Part shown: piece after piece, positions 47,830-56,771 of the stretch
Position numbering within the stretch: position 1 is the stretch's first letter
Layout: the number at the start of each line of letters is the position of its first letter
The notes under the pieces: generated by a model
The model's input: the letters and a program-made list of their open reading frames with translations, nothing else
Told to the model about the DNA's origin: nothing
Databases searched by the model: none
Made by a program: the position numbers and the translations under genes
From: Halovibrio salipaludis
Lineage (GTDB): Bacteria > Pseudomonadota > Gammaproteobacteria > Pseudomonadales > Oleiphilaceae
Direction of reading: 5' to 3'
Assembly (NCBI RefSeq): GCF_002286965.1
Contig: NZ_NSKD01000005.1
Location: 124,001-188,000 of the forward strand
Length of the DNA: 64,000 nucleotides

Positions 47830-49313
47830 GCTGCTTCCCCTCCCTCGCCGATCAGTCTGCGCACCACGCCGGCATCGCTGAAGGCGGTACGGACGCCACC
47901 ACGCTCCTGGGTGGTTTCATGGCCCTTGCCCGCGATCAGCACCAGGTCCGTCGCATCCGCTTCCCGGAAGGCGGTGGTGATGGCCCTGTCACGGTCATGG
48001 ATGACCCGCGCACCGGCGGCATCGGCCATTCCGGAAAGGATGTCCGCCACGATGCCCTCCGGTGATTCATCACGCGGGTTGTCATCGGTCAGAATCACAT
48101 GGTCCGCCAGCCGTTCCGCCACTTCGCCCATGGCCGGGCGTTTGGTCTGGTCACGATTGCCGCCACAGCCGAAGACACACCACAGCTCGCCACTGACATG
48201 GGGTCTGAGTGCGGCCAGCGCGTGTTCAAGCGCCGCTGCTGTGTGGGCGTAATCAATCACCAGCTTCAGGCCGCTGGTCGCCGCATGGGGCTCAAGGCGC
48301 CCCGGCGGCGCTTCCACCCCGGCGGCCGCGGTCTCCACCACCCCGGGAGGGATCCCCAGGGCCAGTGCGGTGGCACTGGCGGCCGCCAGATTCTCAATAT
48401 TGAAATGGCCCATGAGTCGGGTCTGCAGGGACAGGCGCCCCAGACGGGTATCGAAGATCGCGGCCATGCCATCGCTGGCGGGCCTGGCATCACGGATACG
48501 ACATTCGAGCTGTTGCGCCATGGATCCGTAACGCCAGAGGCGGGTTTCAGCCGGCAATTGGCCAAGCAGTTGCCGGCCGAAATCATCATCCGCATTGACC
48601 ACCGCAATGTCCGGCTCGTGGTCCATGAAGAGACGCGCCTTGGCGGCACCGTACGCTGCCATATCAGCGTGGTAATCCAGATGCTCAGGCGAAAGATTGG
48701 TGAATACGCCGGCATCAAACCGCACCCGGTCCACCCGGCCCTGCACAAGGGCGTGGGATGAAACCTCCATGACCACGGCTTTCGCGCCCTGATCCAGGAA
48801 GCCAGCCAGGAGGCTGTGCACCCGGGTCACATCGGGGGTGGTATGGCTGGCCGTCTCCCGGGATTCCCGGAAGGCGTAGCCAAGGGTCCCCATGGTAGCC
48901 GCGGGGATACCGCCCGCCTCCAGAATGGCCGCGAGGAAGCCGGTAACGGAGGTTTTGCCGTTGGTACCGGTCACTCCGATCACGGTGAGGTGGGCGGATG
49001 GATGGCCATGAAAGTAATCCGCCAGACCTGCCAGGCAATCCGCCAGGCCGGCAACCGGAACCAGAACGGCCCCACGATACTCCCTGGGGTCCCCGGCGCC
49101 ATCCTCCAGCAGGACCGCCACCGCTCCGTTCGCGACGGCGTCATCCACGTGCGCCCAGGGATCCCCGCCGGAACCCGCCAGCGCGATGAAGGCATCCCCC
49201 GGGCGGACCCGCCGGCTGTCGGCACTCAGGCCATGCACCCAGACATCCAGTACCGATGGAATGGCAACCCGGTCCCTGAGAAGGTTCTTGAGACTGTGCG
49301 CGACGTGGCTCAT
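47826..49313 (-). CDS. murE: UDP-MurNAc-L-Ala-D-Glu--meso-DAP ligase
   Basis: Adds the third residue of the stem peptide. The 495-residue protein has the P-loop GVTGTNGKTSV (about 113-123) and the DNPRDE motif that selects meso-diaminopimelate over lysine, so the wall is of the A1-gamma type. It overlaps ftsI by 4 nt. Confidence 0.98.
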   Translation of the reverse strand: MSHVAHSLKNLLRDRVAIPSVLDVWVHGLSADSRRVRPGDAFIALAGSGGDPWAHVDDAVANGAVAVLLEDGAGDPREYRGAVLVPVAGLADCLAGLADYFHGHPSAHLTVIGVTGTNGKTSVTGFLAAILEAGGIPAATMGTLGYAFRESRETASHTTPDVTRVHSLLAGFLDQGAKAVVMEVSSHALVQGRVDRVRFDAGVFTNLSPEHLDYHADMAAYGAAKARLFMDHEPDIAVVNADDDFGRQLLGQLPAETRLWRYGSMAQQLECRIRDARPASDGMAAIFDTRLGRLSLQTRLMGHFNIENLAAASATALALGIPPGVVETAAAGVEAPPGRLEPHAATSGLKLVIDYAHTAAALEHALAALRPHVSGELWCVFGCGGNRDQTKRPAMGEVAERLADHVILTDDNPRDESPEGIVADILSGMADAAGARVIHDRDRAITTAFREADATDLVLIAGKGHETTQERGGVRTAFSDAGVVRRLIGEGGEAA

Positions 49314-51049
49314 CCCTGCCCTCCATCAGCACCGGCGGATTCATCTGCCATGGAAGCTCCCCCGGAGGGGCTGACATTCAGCAGTCGCAGCGCATCCCCC
49401 ATGATGCGTCCAAAGATGGGCGCGGCCACCTCACCGCCGTAGTACTCAGTGCGCGAAGGCGCATCAACAGTGACCACGGTGACCACCTGCGGGTCATCAA
49501 CCGGCCCCATGCCGGCAAACAGCGCCTTGTACTGATCCGACTCGTAGCCGCTGGCGCCGACCAGATGGACTGTCCCGGTCTTGCCCGCCAGACGGTAGAT
49601 CCCCTGGTCCGCACGCTTGCCGGTACCCTCGTCCACCACCCTGGCGAGCATCGCCCGAACCTGACGTGCGGTCTCTTCCGACATGACCCGCTGGCCCTTC
49701 GGGGTCTCATCGTTTTTAAGCAGGGTCACGGGGTAACGGATACCGCCATTGGCCAGGGTCATGTAAGCCTGGGCCATCTGCAGCGCATTCACGCTGAGTC
49801 CATAGCCATAGGAAAGCGCCGCCACCTCAACAGGGCGCAGGTTCACGCTCGCCGGCAGGATACCAACCGACTCCCCGGGGAAACCGATGCCCGTGGACTG
49901 CCCGAAACCCACGCTGTAGAACAGGTTCTGGAGCCGCTTCCCGGAAAGTTCGGAAGCGACACGACTGATGCCCACATTCGAGGAACGGATAATGATCTCG
50001 GCGAGCGAGAGCCGGCCGTAATCGCGATGATCCCGGATCGTGTAGGCGCCCATCTGGCGGTAGCCGGGGCTGGTGTTGACGACGGTTTCGGGGGTGAACT
50101 CGCCAGACTCAAGAGCCGCCGCCGCCGTAAAGGGCTTGACGGTCGAGCCCGGCTCATACAGGTCGGTGATGGCCCGGTTGCGGACACGGGCGGGATCCCG
50201 CTGGCCACGGTCATTCGGGTTGAGCGCCGGCTGGTTGGCCATCGCCAGGATCTCACCGCTGTCCACATCCAGCATGACCACGGTACCACCACGGGCACCA
50301 TGGGCCTCGACGGCAGCCTTGAGCTCGCGGTAGGCGAGGTACTGGAGCCTGAGATCGAGGCTCAGCCCGAGGTCGTTACCGGGATGGGCTTCGCGGATGG
50401 GGCCGAGATCGCGGATGGTGCGCCCACGGTTATCCCGGAGTACGCGCTTGCTCCCCTTCTCACCCGCCAGCCAGTGATTGAAGGAAAGCTCCAACCCCTC
50501 CTGGCCCTGTTCATCGATGTTGGTGAATCCAACCACGTGGGAGGTCACTTCCCCGGCCGGGTAGTAGCGACGGTACTCGCGCCGGCTGTAGACACCGGGG
50601 ACCCCCAGCTCCATGACTTCCCGGGCCAGGGCGGGTTGGACCTTGCGGCGCAGGTAAAGGAATTCTCGTTCGCTGTTCTTGGCAAGGCGCTCGCGCAACT
50701 GCGCAGCATCCAGTTCCGCCACCTCCGCAAGGCGGGGTATCGCGGGATGGTCCGACGGCAGCTCACCGGGATTGGCCCAGAGGGTCTTGACCGGGGTGCT
50801 GATCGCCAGGGGTTCGCCGTGACGGTCGCGGATCACGCCGCGGTTGGCATCAATGGGTTCAACGCGGGCGGTGCGTGCCTCACCCTGCTCGCGCAGGAAT
50901 TCATGATCCAGGACCTGAAGCTCCACCAGCCGACCAGCAACGGCGACGGCGGAGCCCAGCACCGCAACCAGCACGAGCAGGTGCCGCCACGGTGCCATGG
51001 CCACGCGGTCGTGCCTGCGAGCGGTCTGTTGGTGTTTTTGTCCCGCCAT
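49310..51049 (-). CDS. ftsI: Penicillin-binding protein 3 (septal transpeptidase)
   Basis: Class B PBP that crosslinks septal peptidoglycan with FtsW. The 579-residue protein has an N-terminal anchor (about 22-40), RGVIRDRHGEPLA at about 70-82, catalytic STVK (Ser302-Lys305), SSN (SSNVGIS) and KTGT. It follows ftsL by 4 nt. Confidence 0.98.
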   Translation of the reverse strand: MAGQKHQQTARRHDRVAMAPWRHLLVLVAVLGSAVAVAGRLVELQVLDHEFLREQGEARTARVEPIDANRGVIRDRHGEPLAISTPVKTLWANPGELPSDHPAIPRLAEVAELDAAQLRERLAKNSEREFLYLRRKVQPALAREVMELGVPGVYSRREYRRYYPAGEVTSHVVGFTNIDEQGQEGLELSFNHWLAGEKGSKRVLRDNRGRTIRDLGPIREAHPGNDLGLSLDLRLQYLAYRELKAAVEAHGARGGTVVMLDVDSGEILAMANQPALNPNDRGQRDPARVRNRAITDLYEPGSTVKPFTAAAALESGEFTPETVVNTSPGYRQMGAYTIRDHRDYGRLSLAEIIIRSSNVGISRVASELSGKRLQNLFYSVGFGQSTGIGFPGESVGILPASVNLRPVEVAALSYGYGLSVNALQMAQAYMTLANGGIRYPVTLLKNDETPKGQRVMSEETARQVRAMLARVVDEGTGKRADQGIYRLAGKTGTVHLVGASGYESDQYKALFAGMGPVDDPQVVTVVTVDAPSRTEYYGGEVAAPIFGRIMGDALRLLNVSPSGGASMADESAGADGGQG

Positions 51050-51053
51050 GAAT

Positions 51054-51431
51054 CTACCGCGTTGTCACGACTACAATGTCATCGCGGGCGGGAACCTTCA
51101 TTTCCAGTTCCCGCGCCGCGCGCCCTTCCACATGGCTGTGCGCGCTGAGCGCACTCTGTTCCAGAAGAAGCTGTGTCCACTGCCGTTGATAGGCATCCCG
51201 CTCATCCCGGAGGTCGTTGAGGGTGCCGTACAGGGTCCGATTGAGATGGGACGCATGCACCACGGCCAGCGCCGATGCCGTCAGCACCAGCAGCATCACC
51301 AGCGTCGCCAGTACCCTGGGATCCCAGAGTCCCCGGAAGATACGACTGGAAATACGTGTCGCGGCGTCCAGCACTTCCCGCCAGCGCAGCGCTCGCCCTC
51401 CGGCTTCGGATCTGACTGCCGTTGCGCCCAT
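51054..51431 (-). CDS. ftsL: Cell division protein FtsL
   Basis: Small bitopic divisome protein, 125 residues: a basic N-terminus, a membrane span (about 41-60), then a leucine-zipper coiled coil (LNRTLYGTLNDLRDERDAYQ). Low sequence identity is normal; the location between rsmH and ftsI settles the call. The ATG is 2 nt after the rsmH stop. Confidence 0.92.
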   Translation of the reverse strand: MGATAVRSEAGGRALRWREVLDAATRISSRIFRGLWDPRVLATLVMLLVLTASALAVVHASHLNRTLYGTLNDLRDERDAYQRQWTQLLLEQSALSAHSHVEGRAARELEMKVPARDDIVVVTTR

Positions 51432-51433
51432 GA

Positions 51434-52366
51434 TCAGGCCTCCCCCGCACTGCTGCGTTCAAGCACACGCATCACGGCACTGCGTGCACGCACATTCACA
51501 CTGCGTTCAGCCTCCGACGCCTGTACGGCACGGCCCACTGTCCGGAATCCCGTCTCTTCCATCTCTGCCGTCACCGGTACACCGCGCGGCAGTTGCGGCC
51601 CCCGGCTGAGGTCACGCATGAAGCGCTTCACGCGGCGATCCTCAAGCGAGTGGAAGCTGATCACCACAAGACGCCCTCCCGGGCCAAGGTGATCCACCGC
51701 CTGACGGAGCGCCTCGTCCAGCTGCGGCAACTCTTCGTTCACCCGGATCCGGATCGCCTGGAATGAGCGGGTCGCCGGGTGCTTGTAACGATCCTCGAAC
51801 GGCACCGCCTCACGGATCAGCTCGGCCAGCTGAGTGGTGCGGGTAACCGGCTGCTCCTGCCGGGCCTCGACAATGCGGCGGGCAATCCGCTTCGCGAACC
51901 GCTCTTCACCGTAGTCACGCAGAACCCGCGCAATCTCCTTCTCATCCTCATTGGCCAGCCAGTCAGCAGCGCTCTGCCCCGTATCCGGATCCATGCGCAT
52001 ATCCAGCGGACCGTCATGACGGAAGCTGAAGCCACGTTCCGGCTCATCCAGCTGCGGCGAGGAGACGCCCAGATCGAAAAGAACGCCATCGACCCATGAC
52101 CAGCCAGCCTCATTCAGAAGCCCGGCCAGGCTGCCAAAGTCGCCGCGCTGCACGCTGACCCGCGGATCCGCCTCTGCCAGCTCCCTGGCTACCCGGATCG
52201 CTTCCGGATCACGGTCCAGAACCAGGAGACGGCCGGAGTCATCCAGCTGGTCGAGAATGGCGCGGCTGTGGCCGCCCCGGCCGAAAGTGGCGTCCACGTA
52301 CCTGCCCGCCGGCGTGGTCACCAACGCATCAACGGCTTCCTGTTGCAGTACGGACTCATGAGCCAT
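51434..52366 (-). CDS. rsmH: 16S rRNA m4C1402 methyltransferase
   Basis: RsmH methylates N4 of cytidine 1402 in 16S rRNA. The 310-residue protein begins [14 protein letters not shown] and has [14 protein letters not shown] (SAM loop), [19 protein letters not shown] and the C-terminal [14 protein letters not shown] use ATG 52366, with GGAG 8 nt upstream; a TTG two codons earlier lacks spacing. It partners RsmI (53,607) at the same nucleotide. Confidence 0.97.
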   Translation of the reverse strand: MAHESVLQQEAVDALVTTPAGRYVDATFGRGGHSRAILDQLDDSGRLLVLDRDPEAIRVARELAEADPRVSVQRGDFGSLAGLLNEAGWSWVDGVLFDLGVSSPQLDEPERGFSFRHDGPLDMRMDPDTGQSAADWLANEDEKEIARVLRDYGEERFAKRIARRIVEARQEQPVTRTTQLAELIREAVPFEDRYKHPATRSFQAIRIRVNEELPQLDEALRQAVDHLGPGGRLVVISFHSLEDRRVKRFMRDLSRGPQLPRGVPVTAEMEETGFRTVGRAVQASEAERSVNVRARSAVMRVLERSSAGEA

Positions 52367-52386
52367 GGCCAATTCTCCAGCCCCCG

Positions 52387-52836
52387 CTAAAGCGACAGGG
52401 ACTTCATCTCTTCCGGGATTTCCTCATCGCCGTCATCCTCCTCAAGCCAGGCCATCCAGCGCTCCTCGCTCCAGAGTTCCAGCTTGCGGCCCTGGCCGAC
52501 CAGGTAGAGTTTCTTCTCCAGGCCGGCGTAATCACGCAGCGGCTGCGGCACCAGAATCCGGCCCGCGCCATCCAGCTCCAGCGGTGTGGCATAACCGATA
52601 AGCAGCCGCTGGGTGCGGCGTACCGCCTTGTTGAAGCTCGGCAACGCTTCGATCTTGGGCAGGATCTCCTCCCACTGCGGCTCGGGGTAGACCAGCAGGC
52701 AGCGTTCCTCGGTGTGGGCGGTCAGCACAATACGGCCACCACAGAGCGTCTCGAGGTCCTCGCGCACACGAGCGGGGATAGCCAGGCGCCCCTTGGCGTC
52801 CATATTGATCGCATGACTGCCGAGAAAATTCGTCAT
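52387..52836 (-). CDS. mraZ: MraZ transcriptional regulator
   Basis: A 149-residue AbrB-like DNA-binding protein that represses its own dcw operon. Both SpoVT/AbrB-type halves are visible: a first with [16 protein letters not shown] and a second with [18 protein letters not shown]. It is first in the operon and is preceded by GTGG repeats (52,888-52,935). Only a weak ribosome site precedes the ATG at 52836. Confidence 0.97.
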   Translation of the reverse strand: MTNFLGSHAINMDAKGRLAIPARVREDLETLCGGRIVLTAHTEERCLLVYPEPQWEEILPKIEALPSFNKAVRRTQRLLIGYATPLELDGAGRILVPQPLRDYAGLEKKLYLVGQGRKLELWSEERWMAWLEEDDGDEEIPEEMKSLSL

Positions 52837-52887
52837 GGTCGATTCGCTACCCCGATTCGGTGGCCCGGATCACCAACTGACCCAATG

Positions 52888-52935
52888 CCACCACTCATAA
52901 CCCACAAGACACCACTTGATGCCACTTTTTACCAC
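52888..52935 (-). promoter_or_regulatory. MraZ operator: GTGG direct-repeat array
   Basis: On the minus strand GTGG recurs at exactly 10-bp spacing (complements at 52902, 52912, 52922 and 52932), and a fifth copy lies 11 bp further (52891), partly overlapping another at 52888. MraZ is known to bind TGGG/GTGG-type repeats at this period. The array covers the predicted transcription start and the leader, fitting autorepression. Confidence 0.8.
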
Positions 52936-52943
52936 TTGGCGAC

Positions 52944-52972
52944 ACTATAAGAAGACTCCGGGGGCAATGCAA
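52944..52972 (-). promoter_or_regulatory. Predicted mraZ (dcw) promoter
   Basis: TTGCAT (52967-52972) and TATAGT (52944-52949) are separated by 17 nt on the minus strand. Transcription would begin near 52,937, immediately at the MraZ repeats and about 100 nt before mraZ. Confidence 0.65.
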
Positions 52973-53161
52973 GAAAACCCACGCCGCCTGGATCAGGGAA
53001 AAATGCCGTTGTGCCAGTGATTTAGGGGGGAAAGCAGTGAACGATAGGTAACGCGCGGGTAACAAATGCCGCCTTTTCAGAAACCTGGAGAAACCTCCAA
53101 GAATTCACGTCAAGGTCAAGATTTTTTTGCTATAAGAGAAGTGGTTCAAAAGAAGTGAAGG
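52973..53161. other. Spacer between the dcw promoter and rnpB
   Basis: About 190 bases without a supported gene. It includes a TGGAG/CTCCA stem (53086-53099), an AT-rich patch (seven T at 53122-53128) and an extended -10-like TGCTATAAG on the plus strand (53128-53136), which would read into rnpB antisense. I can assign no function. Confidence 0.5.
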
Positions 53162-53206
53162 CAATAGAAAGGGTGGCCCGGGCTTCACTGAGGGAAGCCA
53201 CGGGCC
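53162..53206 (-). terminator. rnpB terminator hairpin
   Basis: A GC-rich stem of about 12 bp (53175-53186 against 53194-53206, one bulged base) follows the RNase P RNA; the minus strand then reads ACCCTTTCTATT, a poor T tract. It probably ends the RNase P RNA precursor. Confidence 0.65.
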
Positions 53207-53569
53207 TGTTCGAGTCCGCCTGTAAGCCGGGTTCTGTCGTGTGCAGTCATTCCTCTGGGATCCGCGTCACCGCGAACCTCAAGCAGCCTACCCGGGTCCG
53301 GTGCGGGCCACACCTCTGGACCCCTATTTGGCCTTGCTCCGAGTGGGGTTTACCGTCGCCGTGGACTGTTGCCAGCCACGCGGTGCGCTCTTACCGCACC
53401 TTTTCAACCTTGCCGGCGGCCCGTGGGCCGCTTAGGCGGTTTCCTTTCTGCTGCACTTTCCGTCGGCTCGCGCCGCCCAGGCGTTACCTGGCACTCCGCC
53501 CTGTGGAGCCCGGACTTTCCTCCCTCCCCGTACAATGACGGGAACAGCGACTGCATAGCGGGCTCAGTC
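53207..53569 (-). ncRNA. rnpB: RNase P RNA (class A)
   Basis: The catalytic RNA of RNase P, which matures tRNA 5' ends. On the minus strand it shows GAGGAAAGTCCGGGC near the 5' end (P3/P4 core), GGTAAACYCC and GGAGCAAGGCCAAATAGG in the middle, and ACAGAACCCGGCTTA near the 3' end, all in class A order. The 5' and 3' termini pair (GAGCCCGC with GCGGACTC, one mismatch) as helix P1. Ends are estimated within a few bases. It lies between rsmI and mraZ as in Pseudomonas. Open frames across it are artefacts. Confidence 0.95.
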
Positions 53570-53572
53570 GGA

Positions 53573-53601
53573 AAATTAACGGCTTCAGCCCCATTTTACA
53601 A
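53573..53601 (-). promoter_or_regulatory. Predicted rnpB promoter
   Basis: TTGTAA (53596-53601) and TAATTT (53573-53578) are 17 nt apart, and the RNA 5' end sits about 7 nt downstream. The -35 lies just beyond the rsmI stop. Confidence 0.6.
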
Positions 53602-53606
53602 GGCCT

Positions 53607-54461
53607 TTATTCCCGGTTCTGCATCGCCAGAGCCCGCTGATAGAGCCCACTACGCCCCTGACCTGTGATCCGGGCAGCCATGCGGGCGGCATCACTGACA
53701 CTGAGACGGGTCATCAGCTGCGTGAGCAGATGATCCACTTCCACATCCAGACCTCCGGCTTCCGCCTCGGCTCCCGAAACCATAAGCACGAACTCGCCTT
53801 TCAGCGGAATCCTGCCATCCGCGACCTGATCGGCAAGTTCCACCAGCGTCCCCTGAACCGACTGCTCGTGGGCCTTGGTGAGCTCACGCGCCACCACCGC
53901 GACACGGGCATCCCCAAAAGCGCCAGCCATATCCGCCAGCGCCCCCGCTACCCGCCGGGGGGATTCATAGAACACCATGGTTCGGGTTTCCCGCCCAAGG
54001 GCTTCGAGCGCCCGCCGGCGCGCCCCCGCCTTCGGGGGCAGAAAGCCCTCGAACACGAACCGGTCCGTGGGCAGACCCGCCACCGCCAGCGCCGCCGTTA
54101 CGGCACTGGCCCCGGGAATCGTGACCAGCGGCAGCCCCTGCTCCCGCGCGGCCCGGACGAGGGCGAAGCCCGGATCGGAGATCAGCGGCGTTCCGGCATC
54201 CGAAACCAGTGCCAGCATCTCGCCACCGCGCAGCCAATCCAGCACCGTGGCAAGCTGACGATCCTCATTGTGTTCATGGAGGGGGGTCAGTGTCTTGTGC
54301 AGATCCAGATGCTCAAGAAGCCGCCGCGTCTGGCGGGTATCCTCGGCAAGAACCCGGTCGACGCCCGCCAGCACCCAGGCTGCCCGGGTGCTTATATCCC
54401 CCAGATTGCCAATGGGCGTTGCCACGACATAAAGGGTGCCTTTCTGTAAAGTCTCGGCCAT
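53607..54461 (-). CDS. rsmI: 16S rRNA (cytidine-1402-2'-O)-methyltransferase
   Basis: RsmI methylates the ribose of C1402 in 16S rRNA, the same base modified by RsmH. The 284-residue protein has the tetrapyrrole-methylase fold: LYVVATPIGNLGDIS at the start, SDAGTPLISDPG and FYESPRR. ATG 54461 is the start giving the family length. It is divergent from lpoA, with about 80 nt between. Confidence 0.96.
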   Translation of the reverse strand: MAETLQKGTLYVVATPIGNLGDISTRAAWVLAGVDRVLAEDTRQTRRLLEHLDLHKTLTPLHEHNEDRQLATVLDWLRGGEMLALVSDAGTPLISDPGFALVRAAREQGLPLVTIPGASAVTAALAVAGLPTDRFVFEGFLPPKAGARRRALEALGRETRTMVFYESPRRVAGALADMAGAFGDARVAVVARELTKAHEQSVQGTLVELADQVADGRIPLKGEFVLMVSGAEAEAGGLDVEVDHLLTQLMTRLSVSDAARMAARITGQGRSGLYQRALAMQNRE

Positions 54462-54482
54462 GCTCAGACTGCCATTACCTGT

Positions 54483-54488
54483 TAGAAT
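54483..54488 (+). promoter_or_regulatory. Candidate -10 element for lpoA
   Basis: TAGAAT on the plus strand, 53 nt before the lpoA ATG in the gap shared with rsmI; the -35 is poor. Confidence 0.35.
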
Positions 54489-54541
54489 CGCCGGATTCCA
54501 ATGAAGCCGAATCACCTGCAACAACGCCAGCCGAGACGCCC

Positions 54542-56383
54542 ATGACAATCCGTTTGCCGGTCCTGACTGTTTTCCTGCTGCTGTTCGTTGCCGGCTGTGC
54601 CGTGGAGCCGGTCTCCACTCCTGAGCAGCAGCCCACCACCATTCAGGGCCTGCTCAGTGGCGCAGCGGACACCAATGATGCCAGCCTTCGCCGACAATAT
54701 CAGCTCAAGGCAGCACAAATGCTGCAAAGTGACGGGGAATACGCAAGTGCACGCTCGCTTCTGGATGCAATGGATCCAGGACAGATCGAGGATGAACTCC
54801 GTGATCGCTACCTGTGGCTGAGCAGCCGTGATGCCGTTGAGCGCAGTGACGCGGATGCAGCAGAGACCCTTGCGGACCAGCTGGACCCCGAACTGCCCCT
54901 GCGGCTGCCCCCGGAACAGCGGGCCAACGCCTTTGAAGCGGTTACAGGCGTCTATGAACTCGCAGGGCGGCACCTGCCGAATGCCCGGACCCTGATTCTC
55001 TGGAACGGCAGTGACGCACGCCAGCCGGAGACGCTCAATCAGCGCATCTGGAGGGCACTGCGAGAGGTCCCCCGGAGCGAACTGGCGCCGGTCGCCGAAC
55101 GCAGCTCGGACTACCGGGAGCGCGGCTGGCTGGAGCTCGCCCTGGCCCTGGCGGCGCATGAACAGCATGAGGTTGAAGCGCGTTCACGGGCCATCCGGGA
55201 CTGGCAGAAGGCATGGCCCGACCACGGTGCGGCGGCGCCCTTCCCGGGAGAGCTCGCGCTGCTGCGCCAGCTCGATGAACTGCGCCCGGAATCCGTAGCA
55301 CTGGCACTGCCTCTGAGCGGCCCCCTTGGAGGCGCGGGCGAAGCCGTGCGTGAAGGGTTCCTCGCTGCCTACTACCAGGATCTTGCCGACCCTGATCGTA
55401 CAACGCCCGACATCAGCGTTCATGACACCCACGCCAGCACCTTCAGCGGCATCTACGGGGACCTGCTCAAAACGGACCCGGATCTTGTGGTAGGGCCGCT
55501 CAGCAAGGAGGCTGTTGAGGAGCTCACCTCCCTGCCCGCCCTGGCCATTCCCGTACTCGCACTGAACTATCATCGGGATGCACTCGTCACCCCGGAAAAC
55601 CTGTTCCAGTTCGGTCTCGGCAGCGAGGACGAGATGCAGGCAATCACACAGCGCATCAAAGAGGACGGCCACAGCAACGTGCTGGCCGTCCTGCCCGAAG
55701 GTGACTGGGGCGTACGGATGGAAAAGGCACTGCGCAGCGCAGCCGACAAACAGGGCATCACGCTGCTGGAGACGGTCCAGTACGGCCCGGACAGCAACCT
55801 CAACCGTGTCGTGGCGGACGGCTTCAATATCAATCAGAGCCGCCAGCGTGCCAATGCCCTGATGCGCCTGACCGGCACCACCATGCGCTTTGAGCCACGC
55901 CGCCGCCAGGACGTTGACGCGCTCGTGCTGCTGGCGTCGCCGGAGGACGCCCGCCAGATCAACCCCCTGTTCGCCTTCTATTACGGAGGCGACCTCCCGG
56001 TTTACGGCAGCTCCCTGCTGTACCGCGGCTCTCCGGACCCGGCCAGGGACAGCGACCTGGATGGCATCCGATTCACCGATATTCCCTGGGTACTGGGCGA
56101 GGCACCACCGGAACGCGACAGCCTGCAGTCACTGTTTCCGGCACTGGCGAACAACTACGACCGGCTTTTTGCCCTCGGCTTCGACAGCTACCGCCTGACC
56201 CATCAGATCCAGCTCCTGCGGGAGATCGAGGCCTACCGGTACCAGGGTGTTACCGGCATGATCCGCAACAGCGCCAATGGCAGATTCCAGCGCACTCCCG
56301 ACTGGGCGGTGTTCCGCAAGGGGGAACCCGGACCTCTGCCGGAAGCGGCAAAAGAGTCTGCTGGGCGCACTGACCACGAGTAA
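54542..56383 (+). CDS. lpoA: LpoA, outer-membrane activator of PBP1a
   Basis: An outer-membrane lipoprotein that reaches through the periplasm to stimulate PBP1a transpeptidation. The 613-residue protein has the lipobox FVAGC with Cys19, an N-terminal helical TPR-like region (about 40-240) and a C-terminal LppC domain of periplasmic-binding-protein fold (about 250-590), beginning VALALPLSGPLGGAG. A nonacidic +2 residue agrees with outer-membrane sorting. The target PBP1a gene is elsewhere. Together with yraN and diaA it forms a conserved plus-strand unit. Confidence 0.94.
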   Translation: MTIRLPVLTVFLLLFVAGCAVEPVSTPEQQPTTIQGLLSGAADTNDASLRRQYQLKAAQMLQSDGEYASARSLLDAMDPGQIEDELRDRYLWLSSRDAVERSDADAAETLADQLDPELPLRLPPEQRANAFEAVTGVYELAGRHLPNARTLILWNGSDARQPETLNQRIWRALREVPRSELAPVAERSSDYRERGWLELALALAAHEQHEVEARSRAIRDWQKAWPDHGAAAPFPGELALLRQLDELRPESVALALPLSGPLGGAGEAVREGFLAAYYQDLADPDRTTPDISVHDTHASTFSGIYGDLLKTDPDLVVGPLSKEAVEELTSLPALAIPVLALNYHRDALVTPENLFQFGLGSEDEMQAITQRIKEDGHSNVLAVLPEGDWGVRMEKALRSAADKQGITLLETVQYGPDSNLNRVVADGFNINQSRQRANALMRLTGTTMRFEPRRRQDVDALVLLASPEDARQINPLFAFYYGGDLPVYGSSLLYRGSPDPARDSDLDGIRFTDIPWVLGEAPPERDSLQSLFPALANNYDRLFALGFDSYRLTHQIQLLREIEAYRYQGVTGMIRNSANGRFQRTPDWAVFRKGEPGPLPEAAKESAGRTDHE

Positions 56384-56405
56384 GGAAAACAACGGGGGAA
56401 CAGGG

Positions 56406-56771
56406 ATGGACACACGCAGCCAGGGACGGCACGCGGAAACAGCAGGGGCGGACTACCTGGAATCCCGGGGCCTACGCATCCTGGAGCGCAACTTCAACTG
56501 CCGTGCCGGCGAGATCGACCTGATCGGGCATGACGGGGAATCGCTCGTATTCATCGAGGTCCGCGCCCGCCAGGAAGACGCACTCGTGGATGGCGCCACC
56601 TCCGTGGATGAGCGCAAGCGGCGTAAGCTGATCCGGGCGGCTCGATTCTACCTACACCGTAACGGCCTGAACGACTGTTTCTGCCGTTTTGATATGCTCG
56701 CGGTCACGATCACCCGGGAGCACCACTATGAATTCGAATGGATCACCAATGCCTTTGATGCAACGCCATGA
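56406..56771 (+). CDS. YraN family (UPF0102) nuclease-fold protein
   Basis: A 121-residue protein with a Holliday-resolvase-like nuclease fold: GRHAETAGADYLESRGLRILERNFNCRAGEIDLIGHDGESLVFIEVRAR, with E-x-D and E-V-R forming the predicted metal site. Its biological role is unproven. It lies 22 nt after lpoA and overlaps diaA by 4 nt (ATGA). Confidence 0.93.
   Translation: MDTRSQGRHAETAGADYLESRGLRILERNFNCRAGEIDLIGHDGESLVFIEVRARQEDALVDGATSVDERKRRKLIRAARFYLHRNGLNDCFCRFDMLAVTITREHHYEFEWITNAFDATP

Noticed and set aside
52973-53161. A small RNA or tRNA gene in the spacer before rnpB
   Set aside because: No cloverleaf, CCA end or T-loop consensus is present, and the only stem (5 bp) is too short to support an RNA gene.
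53155-53538. A long plus-strand open frame (about 127 codons) over the rnpB region
   Set aside because: It lies on the complement of RNase P RNA, whose conserved core sequences are clear; the predicted protein has no family features.
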